Shown: piece after piece, positions 16,115-23,242 of the stretch
Position numbering within the stretch: position 1 is the first letter of the stretch
Layout of the letters: each line of letters starts with the position of its first letter
NCBI GenBank assembly: GCA_017431845.1
Contig: JAFRKG010000005.1
Location: 1 to 32,320, forward strand
DNA length: 32,320 nucleotides
Source: Methanosphaera sp.
Lineage (GTDB): Archaea; Methanobacteriota; Methanobacteria; Methanobacteriales; Methanobacteriaceae
Direction: 5' to 3'
The notes under the pieces: generated by a model
Told to the model about the DNA's origin: nothing
What the model saw: the letters and a program-made list of their open reading frames with translations, nothing else
Database searches by the model: none
Program-made: the position numbers and the translations under genes

Positions 16115-16620
16115 TAGTTAATGGAATAATCTCCATCTGGTGCACTTATTGCTGGACTTGAAGCACTGGAACTTCCGGAACTACTTGAACCACTAGAACT
16201 GCCAGATCCACTAGAACCACTACTTGAACTACCAGAACTACTTGAACCACTTGAACTACCGGAACTACTTGATCCACTAGAAGAACTTGATCCTGAGTGA
16301 CTTGAAGATGATGAACTACTTGAACCACTACTTGAACTTCTAGATGAACTACTTGATGATGGTGTGGTACTTGGTGTAGAGCTTCCAGTTATACCATTGG
16401 ATACTTGTTGTAATGTATCTTTAACTGGTGATGTTAATTTATCAAGTAAACTTCCGTTTGTATTGTTTTCAGGAGTAGTATTATTATTTACATCTAATGT
16501 AACATTACCTGAATCTGTTAGATTACTAAAGTCTATGTATGATGCAGCTACTGCTACCAGTGTGCCTATTAGGGCAATTGCAACTATTGCAATTACCATT
16601 AATTTTACTCGTTCTCGCAT
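16114..16620 (-). CDS. Membrane-anchored Ser/Gly-rich surface protein
   Basis: This is a 168 aa protein of no recognised family. After MRERVK comes one hydrophobic segment (7-28) that could be a signal anchor. Residues 30-57 then hold several N-glycosylation sequons (N33LT, N39VT, NNTT at 46-49, N52NT, N55GS). A predicted short helical linker follows to about 75, then a low-complexity Ser/Gly tract from about 86 to 158, and a short PAISAPDGDYSIN tail. Topology suggests the Ser/Gly part lies outside the cell, as a stalk or wall-spanning spacer. The start lies 6 bp after NudC2; the GGGTGAT ribosome binding site contains the nudC2 stop codon, so the pair is translationally coupled. The repetitive DNA is prone to length change. 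Confidence 0.75.
   Translation of the reverse strand: MRERVKLMVIAIVAIALIGTLVAVAASYIDFSNLTDSGNVTLDVNNNTTPENNTNGSLLDKLTSPVKDTLQQVSNGITGSSTPSTTPSSSSSSRSSSSGSSSSSSSSHSGSSSSSGSSSSGSSSGSSSSGSSSSGSSGSGSSSGSSSSGSSSASSPAISAPDGDYSIN
16160..16370. repeat. Degenerate Ser/Gly codon repeat
   Basis: Within the surface-protein gene, short units reading on the plus strand as CTTGAACCACTAGAACTACC-like blocks recur with variable phase, encoding SSSG and SSG blocks. This is imperfect tandem repetition of 9-15 nt units. Confidence 0.7.
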
Positions 16621-16626
16621 TAATTA

Positions 16627-17439
16627 TCACCCTTTATGGTTCTTTATATATTCATTTATTAACCAGGAGGAAATACTTATAGTTGATGATGGAATTTCTA
16701 TTTCTTCTGGTTTAAACCATTTTGCTTCTAATATTTCATCACCATCTACTTTTATTTCGCCACTATCATAGTCAGCTGTGAATCCTAACATTAATGAATT
16801 TGGGAAAGGCCATGGTTGACTTTTCACATATCTGATATTTTTTATTTCTATGCCAACTTCTTCTTTGACTTCTCTTCGTACAGCTTCTTCTATTGATTCT
16901 CCTGCTTCGACGAATCCTGCTATTAATGAATAACTATGTGTTTTATGATAACTGTGTTTTGCCATTAGTAGTTTGTCATTGTTGTTTATTGTTACTATGA
17001 TTGCAGGTGCTATTCTTGGATAATGCATTTGTCCGCATTTTGGACAGATTAACATCATATCTTTTTTGTCTATGATAGTTTTTGTACCACAATGTCCACA
17101 GTATTTGTGTGACATGTACCAGTCTCGTACAAGTACTGCTCTTGAGGCCATCTGGTAATCTTCATGGTTAATATCATATATTTCAAATAAATTATGAAAA
17201 TCTTCTGTTTCTATATTAGTATTTGCTACTATAACTTCTTTTTGTTTATAATTTCCTATGTATAATTGAAATTCTAATTTTAAATCTTTTATCATTTCTT
17301 CTTTTACATAAGGTATCGAATTATTTAATAGGTATAATTCTCTTTTGTTATTAAATATAAAATAGTACGCTTCATTTTTGGTACTATAATTTTCTTTGAA
17401 GTTTATAGAATAATTTTCATAAAAATATTCTTCTATCAT
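16627..17439 (-). CDS. nudC: NudC-type NAD(H) pyrophosphatase, copy 2
   Basis: This is a paralogue of the gene at 8529-9338, with the same length (270 aa) and with all motifs at the same residue numbers: zinc ribbon Cys114, 117, 132, 135; Nudix box from Gly175 with RE (189-190) and EE (193-194); SQPWPFPNS (207-215). By eye about half the residues are identical between the copies. Unlike copy 1, this one keeps the HYPRIAP segment (139-145) usual for NudC. Likely activity is hydrolysis of NAD(H), possibly of NAD-capped RNA. No ribosome binding site is visible, but a TATA-like box lies 26 nt before the ATG, which suggests a leaderless message. It is followed by the coupled surface-protein gene and is divergent from a DUF4013 gene. 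Confidence 0.92.
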   Translation of the reverse strand: MIEEYFYENYSINFKENYSTKNEAYYFIFNNKRELYLLNNSIPYVKEEMIKDLKLEFQLYIGNYKQKEVIVANTNIETEDFHNLFEIYDINHEDYQMASRAVLVRDWYMSHKYCGHCGTKTIIDKKDMMLICPKCGQMHYPRIAPAIIVTINNNDKLLMAKHSYHKTHSYSLIAGFVEAGESIEEAVRREVKEEVGIEIKNIRYVKSQPWPFPNSLMLGFTADYDSGEIKVDGDEILEAKWFKPEEIEIPSSTISISSWLINEYIKNHKG

Positions 17440-17460
17440 AAGATAATCTTTATATTCACT

Positions 17461-17470
17461 ATAATAAATA
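17461..17470 (-). promoter_or_regulatory. Putative TATA box for a leaderless nudC2 message
   Basis: On the minus strand, TATTTATTAT is centred 26 nt upstream of the A of the start codon. That is the usual TATA-to-start-site distance in archaea, so transcription may begin on the ATG itself. Confidence 0.45.
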
Positions 17471-17555
17471 TGTTGTGTTATTAAAGTAATTTTTTAAATA
17501 AAATTATTTTAGGTTCTTGTTTAATTAATCTATAACTCTGTATTATCTTATTTTA

Positions 17556-17587
17556 ATTACAAATTGTAATATTTAATCATTTATAAT
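17556..17587 (+). promoter_or_regulatory. DUF4013 promoter with 15-bp palindrome
   Basis: ATTACAA-A-TTGTAAT (17556-17570) is a perfect palindrome around one central base. It lies immediately upstream of TTTATAAT (17579-17586), the best TATA candidate for the gene at 17641. The expected leader is about 34 nt and contains AGGAGG. Confidence 0.45.
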
Positions 17588-17640
17588 GATAATTTAATAA
17601 GTATAAAAAATAAAGAGAATATTAAAGGAGGAATGATAAT

Positions 17641-18660
17641 ATGGACACTAATGACATTGTTAATGATGCTTTACATTATCCTCTATCGGATTATAAGAAG
17701 TTTCTCATGTTAGGTTTACCTAATCTTGTGTTATCAATATTTTTCATTGTATTTATTATTCAAGCAGTAGGATTAGAAGGAATATCAGATTTACCTAGTA
17801 ACATGATAGTTTATTCACCATTATTTAGTACTTTTATATTAACTACCATGATTTTTATAGTAGTGTTGATTATTGGTACATTGATTATAAGCGGTATTCA
17901 ATTATCTGTTATTCGTGAAACAATTAAGGGCAATAATATTTTACCCAACTTAGAGATTGGTAAGAACTTTGTTGATGGTTTAAAAGTAACCGTTTTATCA
18001 ATGGTTTATATTGCTATTCCTGTTATTATTTATATGTTAATCTTGTTTGGATTAATATATCTTTTAAAAGATAATGCTTTTATAGGCATTATATTACTTT
18101 CAGCAATATTAGTAATTGTTTCAATTTTCCTATCAATAATATTAATTGTAGCTTTAGGAAGATTAGCTGAAACTAATAGTTTACAAAAAGCATTGGAATT
18201 TGGAATAGTTTATGAGAGAACTAAGGTTATTGGTTTTGGTAAAATATTTTTATTCATAGTATTCTCAGTATTGCTAAGTTTTGTTATTTCAATTATTGGA
18301 TCTGTTCTTGGATTAATTCCTATACTTGGTTTTATTATATCAACATATGTATTGTATACTTACTATTTCCTAGTATTATCCAGATGTTATGGTCTGCTAT
18401 ACAAGGAGAATTTCAGTGTTATGGATGGATATAATAATAATGGTGTTCATGAGAATAATGATTTAAAAATCATAAAAGAAGAGAAAATAGTATCTGATAA
18501 AGAAGTAGTTAAAGAACGAAATGAAAATACTAAATTAGATTATCAACAAGATAAGGACAATAATGTTAAATCATTAGATGCATTTAAAAAGTGTAGTAAT
18601 TGTGGTTTTTCAAACCCTGATTATGTGAATTATTGTTCAAATTGTGGAAATAAAATATAA
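17641..18660 (+). CDS. DUF4013 membrane protein with C-terminal zinc ribbon
   Basis: This 339 aa membrane protein has about six hydrophobic segments between residues 22 and 250, then a charged, flexible stretch (about 265-312). A C-terminal zinc ribbon carries Cys318, Cys321, Cys332 and Cys335 in CSNCG...YCSNCG. DUF4013 proteins with such ribbons are typical of Methanobacteriales; their function is unknown. AGGAGG precedes the ATG. It is divergent from nudC2, so this pairing repeats, in another orientation, the nudC1/DUF4013 operon at 7.7-9.3 kb. The ribbon presumably faces the cytosol. Confidence 0.82.
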   Translation: MDTNDIVNDALHYPLSDYKKFLMLGLPNLVLSIFFIVFIIQAVGLEGISDLPSNMIVYSPLFSTFILTTMIFIVVLIIGTLIISGIQLSVIRETIKGNNILPNLEIGKNFVDGLKVTVLSMVYIAIPVIIYMLILFGLIYLLKDNAFIGIILLSAILVIVSIFLSIILIVALGRLAETNSLQKALEFGIVYERTKVIGFGKIFLFIVFSVLLSFVISIIGSVLGLIPILGFIISTYVLYTYYFLVLSRCYGLLYKENFSVMDGYNNNGVHENNDLKIIKEEKIVSDKEVVKERNENTKLDYQQDKDNNVKSLDAFKKCSNCGFSNPDYVNYCSNCGNKI

Positions 18661-18679
18661 CTCACCACCCATTTTCCTA

Positions 18680-18685
18680 TTTTTT
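18680..18685 (+). terminator. U6 tract after the DUF4013 gene
   Basis: A T6 run about 20 nt after the stop is a likely archaeal termination site. The rest of the convergent gap to 18830 is AT-rich with no gene; an A7 run near 18786 could terminate the opposing transcript. Confidence 0.4.
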
Positions 18686-18830
18686 AAAAATAAAACACAG
18701 TACATGTAGATTATATGATTTATATATTAATAAAATCCATATAAAACATTTAAACAAAAATAATTATTAATAATAATTATAATTAGTAAAAAAAGTATTA
18801 AAAATATAAAAGGTAAATGTAAGTAAAATA

Positions 18831-19394
18831 TTATCTTACAATTTTGTTACCAACCATTATAGCCTTATTAAGTTGATCCTCTTTAGAAGAAATACTATTC
18901 TCCCTAGCATTACCAATCAACAACTCAACATCCTCAACAACAAAACCCATACCACGAATAACATCAACACTAGTTTCAAGATTATGCTTAATATACTCAT
19001 ACATAGGCGGATCCACAGCAGCCTGACTGGCAATCACAGAAAACTTCTTACCACTGACACCATAAAAGTCAACACCATTCATAACAGCATACATTCTATC
19101 CATAAAAATCTTGGCAAGACTAGAAACATTACCCATATAAATAGGAGTACCAAGAACAATACCATAAGCATCCTTGATTGCACTATAAACCTGCTGCAAA
19201 TCATCATCCTGACAACAAGTACCATTATTACTAGCACAGTAATCATCAGCCTGACAAGTCCTTATATTCATAGAATTCAAATCAAACAACTGTGTATCAG
19301 CACCTTTCTGAGCAGCCGTGCTAAGAGCTTTTTCTAAAGCAATACGGGAATTACTGCCCTTTCTGGGACTAGTATTTATACCAATAATCTTCAT
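18831..19394 (-). CDS. Flavodoxin-fold NAD(P)H-dependent oxidoreductase
   Basis: This FMN-binding protein of 187 aa belongs to the NADPH-dependent FMN reductase / iron-sulfur flavoprotein group. SPRKGSNS (9-16) is the phosphate-binding loop for FMN, and GTPIYMGNVSSLAKIFMDR is the second flavin-binding segment. The Cys cluster region has Cys47, Cys53, Cys60 and Cys61; where iron-sulfur flavoproteins have CxxCxxC, this protein has CQADDYC, so the second ligand is Asp. A 4Fe-4S cluster is therefore doubtful. GGTGAT directly precedes the start. It follows the ribosomal operon but is separated from it by a terminator. Electron donor and acceptor are unknown. Confidence 0.85.
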   Translation of the reverse strand: MKIIGINTSPRKGSNSRIALEKALSTAAQKGADTQLFDLNSMNIRTCQADDYCASNNGTCCQDDDLQQVYSAIKDAYGIVLGTPIYMGNVSSLAKIFMDRMYAVMNGVDFYGVSGKKFSVIASQAAVDPPMYEYIKHNLETSVDVIRGMGFVVEDVELLIGNARENSISSKEDQLNKAIMVGNKIVR

Positions 19395-19453
19395 TAAATC
19401 ACCATAAAAAATCTATAATAATGATTATGTAATTTAAAGTAAAAATAGATTCT

Positions 19454-19531
19454 AAAAAAATAATTTAAGGGGTGGTTAAAAAATAAGTAAGTGATAAAAA
19501 AGCTTTAAACCTTATAAGTTTGCTAAAGCTT
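19454..19531 (-). terminator. Hairpin and U-tracts ending the ribosomal operon
   Basis: On the minus strand, AAGCTTTA (19531-19524) and TAAAGCTT (19507-19500) form a perfect 8-bp stem. Its 16-nt loop contains the L14e stop codon. The stem runs straight into U6 (19501-19496). Further U6 (19483-19478) and U7 (19460-19454) tracts follow. Confidence 0.65.
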
Positions 19532-19733
19532 CTTTAACTGCTTCAATATCATCAGATACTTCTACAGTTTCATCCACTGGTTCTAAGTGTTTAATGTTAC
19601 ATCTTTTGTTTTTAACTTCGTTTCCAACGATTTCAACAAAGTTTTCATCAATAACATCTACGATAACACATTTTTTCCCAGATTCTCTTCCTGCGATTTT
19701 AACACATACTCTTCCTTTTTCTATTGCTGGCAT
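19512..19733 (-). CDS. rpl14e: Ribosomal protein L14e (eL14)
   Basis: This large-subunit protein is shared by archaea and eukaryotes. The 73 aa chain has the KOW-like N-terminal beta barrel (RVCVKIAGRESGKKCVIVDVIDENFVEI) and the conserved RCNIKHLEP ending, followed by an acidic tail. It lies 19 bp after Cmk and is the last gene of the ribosomal operon. In many archaea a Cbf5 (tRNA/rRNA pseudouridine synthase) gene follows L14e; here a terminator and an unrelated gene follow. Confidence 0.93.
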   Translation of the reverse strand: MPAIEKGRVCVKIAGRESGKKCVIVDVIDENFVEIVGNEVKNKRCNIKHLEPVDETVEVSDDIEAVKEALANL

Positions 19734-19752
19734 TTATTTCACCTATTTATTT

Positions 19753-20265
19753 TTATTCAATACATTTAGTTATAATATTTAACGTTGCCTGTTCATCAAA
19801 AGTACCAGTATTAATTATAATATCATAAATACCTAAATTATCAATATCAATATCATGAATTTCCTGATATCTTTTCTTTTCACTAGCAGTACGTTCTTTG
19901 ATTTCTTTTATAACCGTATCAAGGCTTTTGTCTTCTCTGTAACTAATGCGTTCTGCTCTAATGTTATCCGGAGCCATAAGCCAAATACGATAATCAGCAT
20001 TAACAAAAAATGCTGAAATTCGACCTTCAACAATTAAATTATCAGCTTCATTAGCTATCTTTGCTTGTCGCTTATCGAGTTCAATATCAATTTCATCATT
20101 ACCCTCAGCAAACTCGTTGAACTCTAACACACTCATGTTATGTTCCTTAGCTAACTGTCTAAAAACATCACCTGCAGAAATGTAGGGGATATTCAAATAA
20201 TCCGATAAATGTTTGGCTGCAGTTGACGTTCCAGTACCTGCGAGTCCACCGATAGTAATAATCAT
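19753..20265 (-). CDS. cmk: (d)CMP kinase, archaeal type
   Basis: This enzyme phosphorylates CMP and dCMP. The P-loop is GLAGTGTST (7-15), the archaeal variant in which Thr replaces the usual Lys position. The NMP-binding region [10 protein letters not shown] follows at about 31-40, and the lid region has basic residues (RISYREDK). The 170 aa length is normal. It overlaps L34e by 4 bp (ATGA), so translation is coupled. It lies in the L34e-Cmk-L14e arrangement known from other archaea. Confidence 0.93.
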   Translation of the reverse strand: MIITIGGLAGTGTSTAAKHLSDYLNIPYISAGDVFRQLAKEHNMSVLEFNEFAEGNDEIDIELDKRQAKIANEADNLIVEGRISAFFVNADYRIWLMAPDNIRAERISYREDKSLDTVIKEIKERTASEKKRYQEIHDIDIDNLGIYDIIINTGTFDEQATLNIITKCIE

Positions 20266-20531
20266 AATGATCTTGCCTCTTCTTTTAATAATTGTTTAGT
20301 ACAGTTTGTACAGTACATTCCACCGTAAGGTCTGTTTGGTCTTCTTTGATTTTTAGATAATTTTCTAATTTCATATGGTCTTCCACGTGGAACTGCATCT
20401 AATACTTTTCCACATTTAGCACATACGTGTTTAGAAGGTTTCTTTTTGTTGTAGTGTACAACTCTTCTTCCACCAGGAACTCTTTTTTCTCTTTTCTTGA
20501 ATGTTCCTGTTCTAAATCTAGGTGCAGACAT
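20262..20531 (-). CDS. rpl34e: Ribosomal protein L34e (eL34)
   Basis: This is a large-subunit protein of 89 aa with a zinc ribbon formed by CAKCG and YCTNC. The N-terminus [15 protein letters not shown] is the expected one. The ATG at 20531 is chosen because GGAGG ends eight bases upstream; the in-frame upstream start at 20549 would place that site within the coding region. Its stop overlaps the start of cmk by 4 bp. Confidence 0.95.
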   Translation of the reverse strand: MSAPRFRTGTFKKREKRVPGGRRVVHYNKKKPSKHVCAKCGKVLDAVPRGRPYEIRKLSKNQRRPNRPYGGMYCTNCTKQLLKEEARSL

Positions 20532-20607
20532 TGCTTTTCCTCCTATCAATTAATTATAATTATTAAATGTATTTTCCCTTATACCTTAATAATTTATTCT
20601 CTACTTT

Positions 20608-20642
20608 TATGTTTATAACTGATAACTATAAAATTGTTATCA
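20608..20642 (-). promoter_or_regulatory. Possible internal promoter with palindrome
   Basis: The 116-bp gap between DUF106 and L34e is wide for this operon. GTTATAAAC (minus strand, 20619-20611) is a TATA candidate giving a leader of about 55 nt. Just upstream, TGATAAC (20620-20626) and GTTATCA (20636-20642) form a 7-bp inverted repeat with a 9-nt centre. Confidence 0.4.
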
Positions 20643-20647
20643 TAGAA

Positions 20648-21184
20648 TTACATAGTTTTTAATCCAAGAATTCTTCTGAATACAAAACTCATAGCAAATG
20701 ATGAGAGAATGTACCAACCGAAGAAGTTAATTGTTAATGGATTAGACTGTGTCCAGAATATATTCCATATTGGCATTAACAGCATATAAAACTGTGATGA
20801 TGCGATATTAATAACAACATTACTTAAAACATGGTTACTTACCATACCATAATAAATTATCATTATTGGAATAATTGTAATAAATGATGGTTTCATTTGC
20901 ATAACCATTAAGTCTTTCTGTTTAGGCATTAAATCCATCTGTTTTTTCTGCACTTTAGCTAATGCCTTTGGATCTCCGGATTGTTGAGCAGCCCTCATCT
21001 CCTTCTGTAATTCTTTTGTTTCGGCTTGAAGTTCCTCCATCTTATCATAGTCAATTAAAAACTTCTGCAATACTACAATAATAAATGCAATAATTGTTGC
21101 AATTAAGAATATTGTAAATATCGGATTTGATGGATTAGGATCCAAGCTTATTAATGGATTTAAAAGAAAATCTAAATAACTCAT
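20648..21184 (-). CDS. DUF106 membrane protein (EMC3/TMCO1/YidC-related)
   Basis: This 178 aa membrane protein has three main hydrophobic segments (about 20-42, 100-118 and 150-172). A charged coiled-coil-like hairpin at about 45-90 lies between the first two. This layout is that of archaeal DUF106 proteins, which are related to the YidC/Oxa1/EMC3 insertases and thought to help insert membrane proteins at the ribosome. Its position two genes after secY in the ribosomal operon agrees with that role. It starts 11 bp after adkA. Confidence 0.9.
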   Translation of the reverse strand: MSYLDFLLNPLISLDPNPSNPIFTIFLIATIIAFIIVVLQKFLIDYDKMEELQAETKELQKEMRAAQQSGDPKALAKVQKKQMDLMPKQKDLMVMQMKPSFITIIPIMIIYYGMVSNHVLSNVVINIASSQFYMLLMPIWNIFWTQSNPLTINFFGWYILSSFAMSFVFRRILGLKTM

Positions 21185-21195
21185 AATCTAGTCCT

Positions 21196-21753
21196 CTAAG
21201 ACAAAATATCCACTATTTCAGATACTGCTTTATCTAATCCATTATCATTGTTTTGAACCATAGCTACTGTTGCACCAGTCTGAACTGCATAACTCATTGC
21301 TGTAGCTCTTGACATTCTCTGATGTAAATCTATTTCATCAGTATATTCAATGTCACGTACACGAGTGTCATCGTTCATTCTTCTGTACATAATTTCACTA
21401 GGTTTTGCTTCGATTAAAATAAACTGTGTTGGTTTTAGTTCATCTAATACCCATATTGGTAATCCTGGTAAAAAACCTTTTGGGGTTTTAATAGTACAGT
21501 GTGTATCGATGATAACATCATCATTTTGTGCTAATAAATGAATTTGTTCAGCAGCTTTTTTTTGCACTTCTTTTTGAATTTCAGGATCTAATTTTCTCAT
21601 ATCGTCACGAGATTCTACTAATCCTTTTTCTTGTGCAATTTCAAACATTATGTTACCATAATTAATATTGACATAGTCAATTTCTTCTAAAACTTTGTTA
21701 AGTACTGTTGTACTACCAGTTCCAGGTATACCTGCAAGTACTACTATGTTCAT
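21196..21753 (-). CDS. adkA: Adenylate kinase, archaeal type
   Basis: This enzyme equilibrates ATP, AMP and ADP. The archaeal AdkA family differs from bacterial Adk; the P-loop here is GIPGTGSTT (8-16). DTHCTIKTPKGFLPGLP and RRMNDDTRVRD mark the NMP-binding and lid regions. The ATG at 21753 is used because GTGAT ends four bases upstream; the in-frame GTG at 21762 is itself part of that ribosome binding site. The protein has 185 residues. The 82-bp gap after secY could hold its own promoter. Confidence 0.94.
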   Translation of the reverse strand: MNIVVLAGIPGTGSTTVLNKVLEEIDYVNINYGNIMFEIAQEKGLVESRDDMRKLDPEIQKEVQKKAAEQIHLLAQNDDVIIDTHCTIKTPKGFLPGLPIWVLDELKPTQFILIEAKPSEIMYRRMNDDTRVRDIEYTDEIDLHQRMSRATAMSYAVQTGATVAMVQNNDNGLDKAVSEIVDILS

Positions 21754-21835
21754 TATAATCACTTCAATATTTATTATTTTTATTGTTTATTAAAAAATTA
21801 TAAAGTAAAAATATTATAATTTTTACCCATAATTA

Positions 21836-23185
21836 TTATTCGTCACCTAAGAATCTTCTTAACATAGGGTTTACATCCATAAGTTGTTCTTTAGCGATTT
21901 CTTCATATAATCTGTAAACAACACCTACTGTAAGTAATACCCCTGTACCTCCTCCGAGTGCCCCGGTAAGGTCTGCTGCAAATGCAAGTAAACCTACGAA
22001 TGCACCACCGAGAACGGTAATTGTTGGGATGTACTTATTCATTATTCTTTGGAATTGAACTTTACTACTTCTGAATCCAGGTACTTGAACACCCATATTA
22101 GAAAGTTGTTGAGCAACTTGTTTTGGTCCAATACCACTTATTTCCACCCATAGTAAAGCAAATCCAACGGATAATGCTATAAACACTATTGCATATATAA
22201 GAACTTTCAATGGATCCGTGAATAATACAGATACACTTGAAGGCGTACTTAAGTAATATGCAATACCACTAATTGCTTGACCTTGTGATACTTCTCCTAA
22301 GATTGGGAATCCTGCTGATTGGAACAAACCTGCAAATAACTGTACATTTAAGAACAATGCACTTACTAATATAACAGGCATGTTACTAGCATAAACAAAT
22401 CTTAAAGGATATTTTGATCTAGCTCCTTTAACTCCACCATATGATAATGGAATTTCTACTCTCATACTTTCAGCATATACTACAACAAGGAATACTATAA
22501 TTGTAGATAAAACTGGAATCAATAAACTGAAATTAGGTTGTCCAGTCATTAATGAATATATAAATGCAGGTATTCTTCCTGCAGGAGCTGAAGTTGCTGC
22601 AGTCGGTAGGAAATTAAATGTACCAACAATAATTGTTTGAGCTACACCTGCGGCAATGAATAATCCAATACCACTACCGAATCCCCATTTACTTACAACT
22701 TCATCCATATAGATTATTAATATACCACCAAGAAGCATTTGTAATATAAGTATTAACGTATAGTCTCCACTGATTGGAGGTAAAGAACCTGTAAGTACAA
22801 GTACTGCTGCCTCAAATAAAGTGAAAAGCATAGCTAATAGTTTCTGAGTTCCTTGGAATGCAGCTTTATCTTCGGCTAATGATAAATCCAAATTAATCAA
22901 TTTACCACCAACTAATAATTGCATTACAATTGATGCAGTAACTATTGGACCAATACCTAAAGTAAGGATAGTACCAAAGCTACCTGCCATTACTGATCTT
23001 AACTGAGCGAATTGGTCTACAGCCGTCGGACTTAAACCAAATAATGATACTTCTGCTAATATGAAGTATAATACTAATATTATTCCTGTCCATTTAATTT
23101 TCTCTTTAAACCCAAGCCTTTTATCTGGATTAGCAACTTGAGGTAAAAGGGAATAAAATGGTTTTAGAAAATCTAGTGATGACAT
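21836..23185 (-). CDS. secY: Preprotein translocase subunit SecY
   Basis: This is the channel-forming subunit of the SecYEG translocon in the cytoplasmic membrane. Ten membrane segments are expected over 449 aa. Typical elements are the N-terminal RLGFKEKIKWTGIILVLYF, the plug-region QLRSVMAGSFGTILTLGIGPIVTAS, SYGGVKGARSKYPLRFVYASNMPVI and the C-terminal loop ending in RRFLGDE. The ATG at 23185 is preferred over 23197 because GGGAG lies five bases before it. It follows L15, as in archaeal ribosomal operons generally. Confidence 0.96.
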   Translation of the reverse strand: MSSLDFLKPFYSLLPQVANPDKRLGFKEKIKWTGIILVLYFILAEVSLFGLSPTAVDQFAQLRSVMAGSFGTILTLGIGPIVTASIVMQLLVGGKLINLDLSLAEDKAAFQGTQKLLAMLFTLFEAAVLVLTGSLPPISGDYTLILILQMLLGGILIIYMDEVVSKWGFGSGIGLFIAAGVAQTIIVGTFNFLPTAATSAPAGRIPAFIYSLMTGQPNFSLLIPVLSTIIVFLVVVYAESMRVEIPLSYGGVKGARSKYPLRFVYASNMPVILVSALFLNVQLFAGLFQSAGFPILGEVSQGQAISGIAYYLSTPSSVSVLFTDPLKVLIYAIVFIALSVGFALLWVEISGIGPKQVAQQLSNMGVQVPGFRSSKVQFQRIMNKYIPTITVLGGAFVGLLAFAADLTGALGGGTGVLLTVGVVYRLYEEIAKEQLMDVNPMLRRFLGDE

Positions 23186-23242
23186 ATTTACTCCCATGGA
23201 AAGATATAATTCTTCAAATTATACCCACTAATATAATTGTTT

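Noticed and set aside
16146-16328. Val/Gln-rich open frame inside the Ser/Gly repeat
   Set aside because: It is a shifted reading of the repeat DNA. The surface-protein frame has a proper start, ribosome binding site, membrane anchor and stop.
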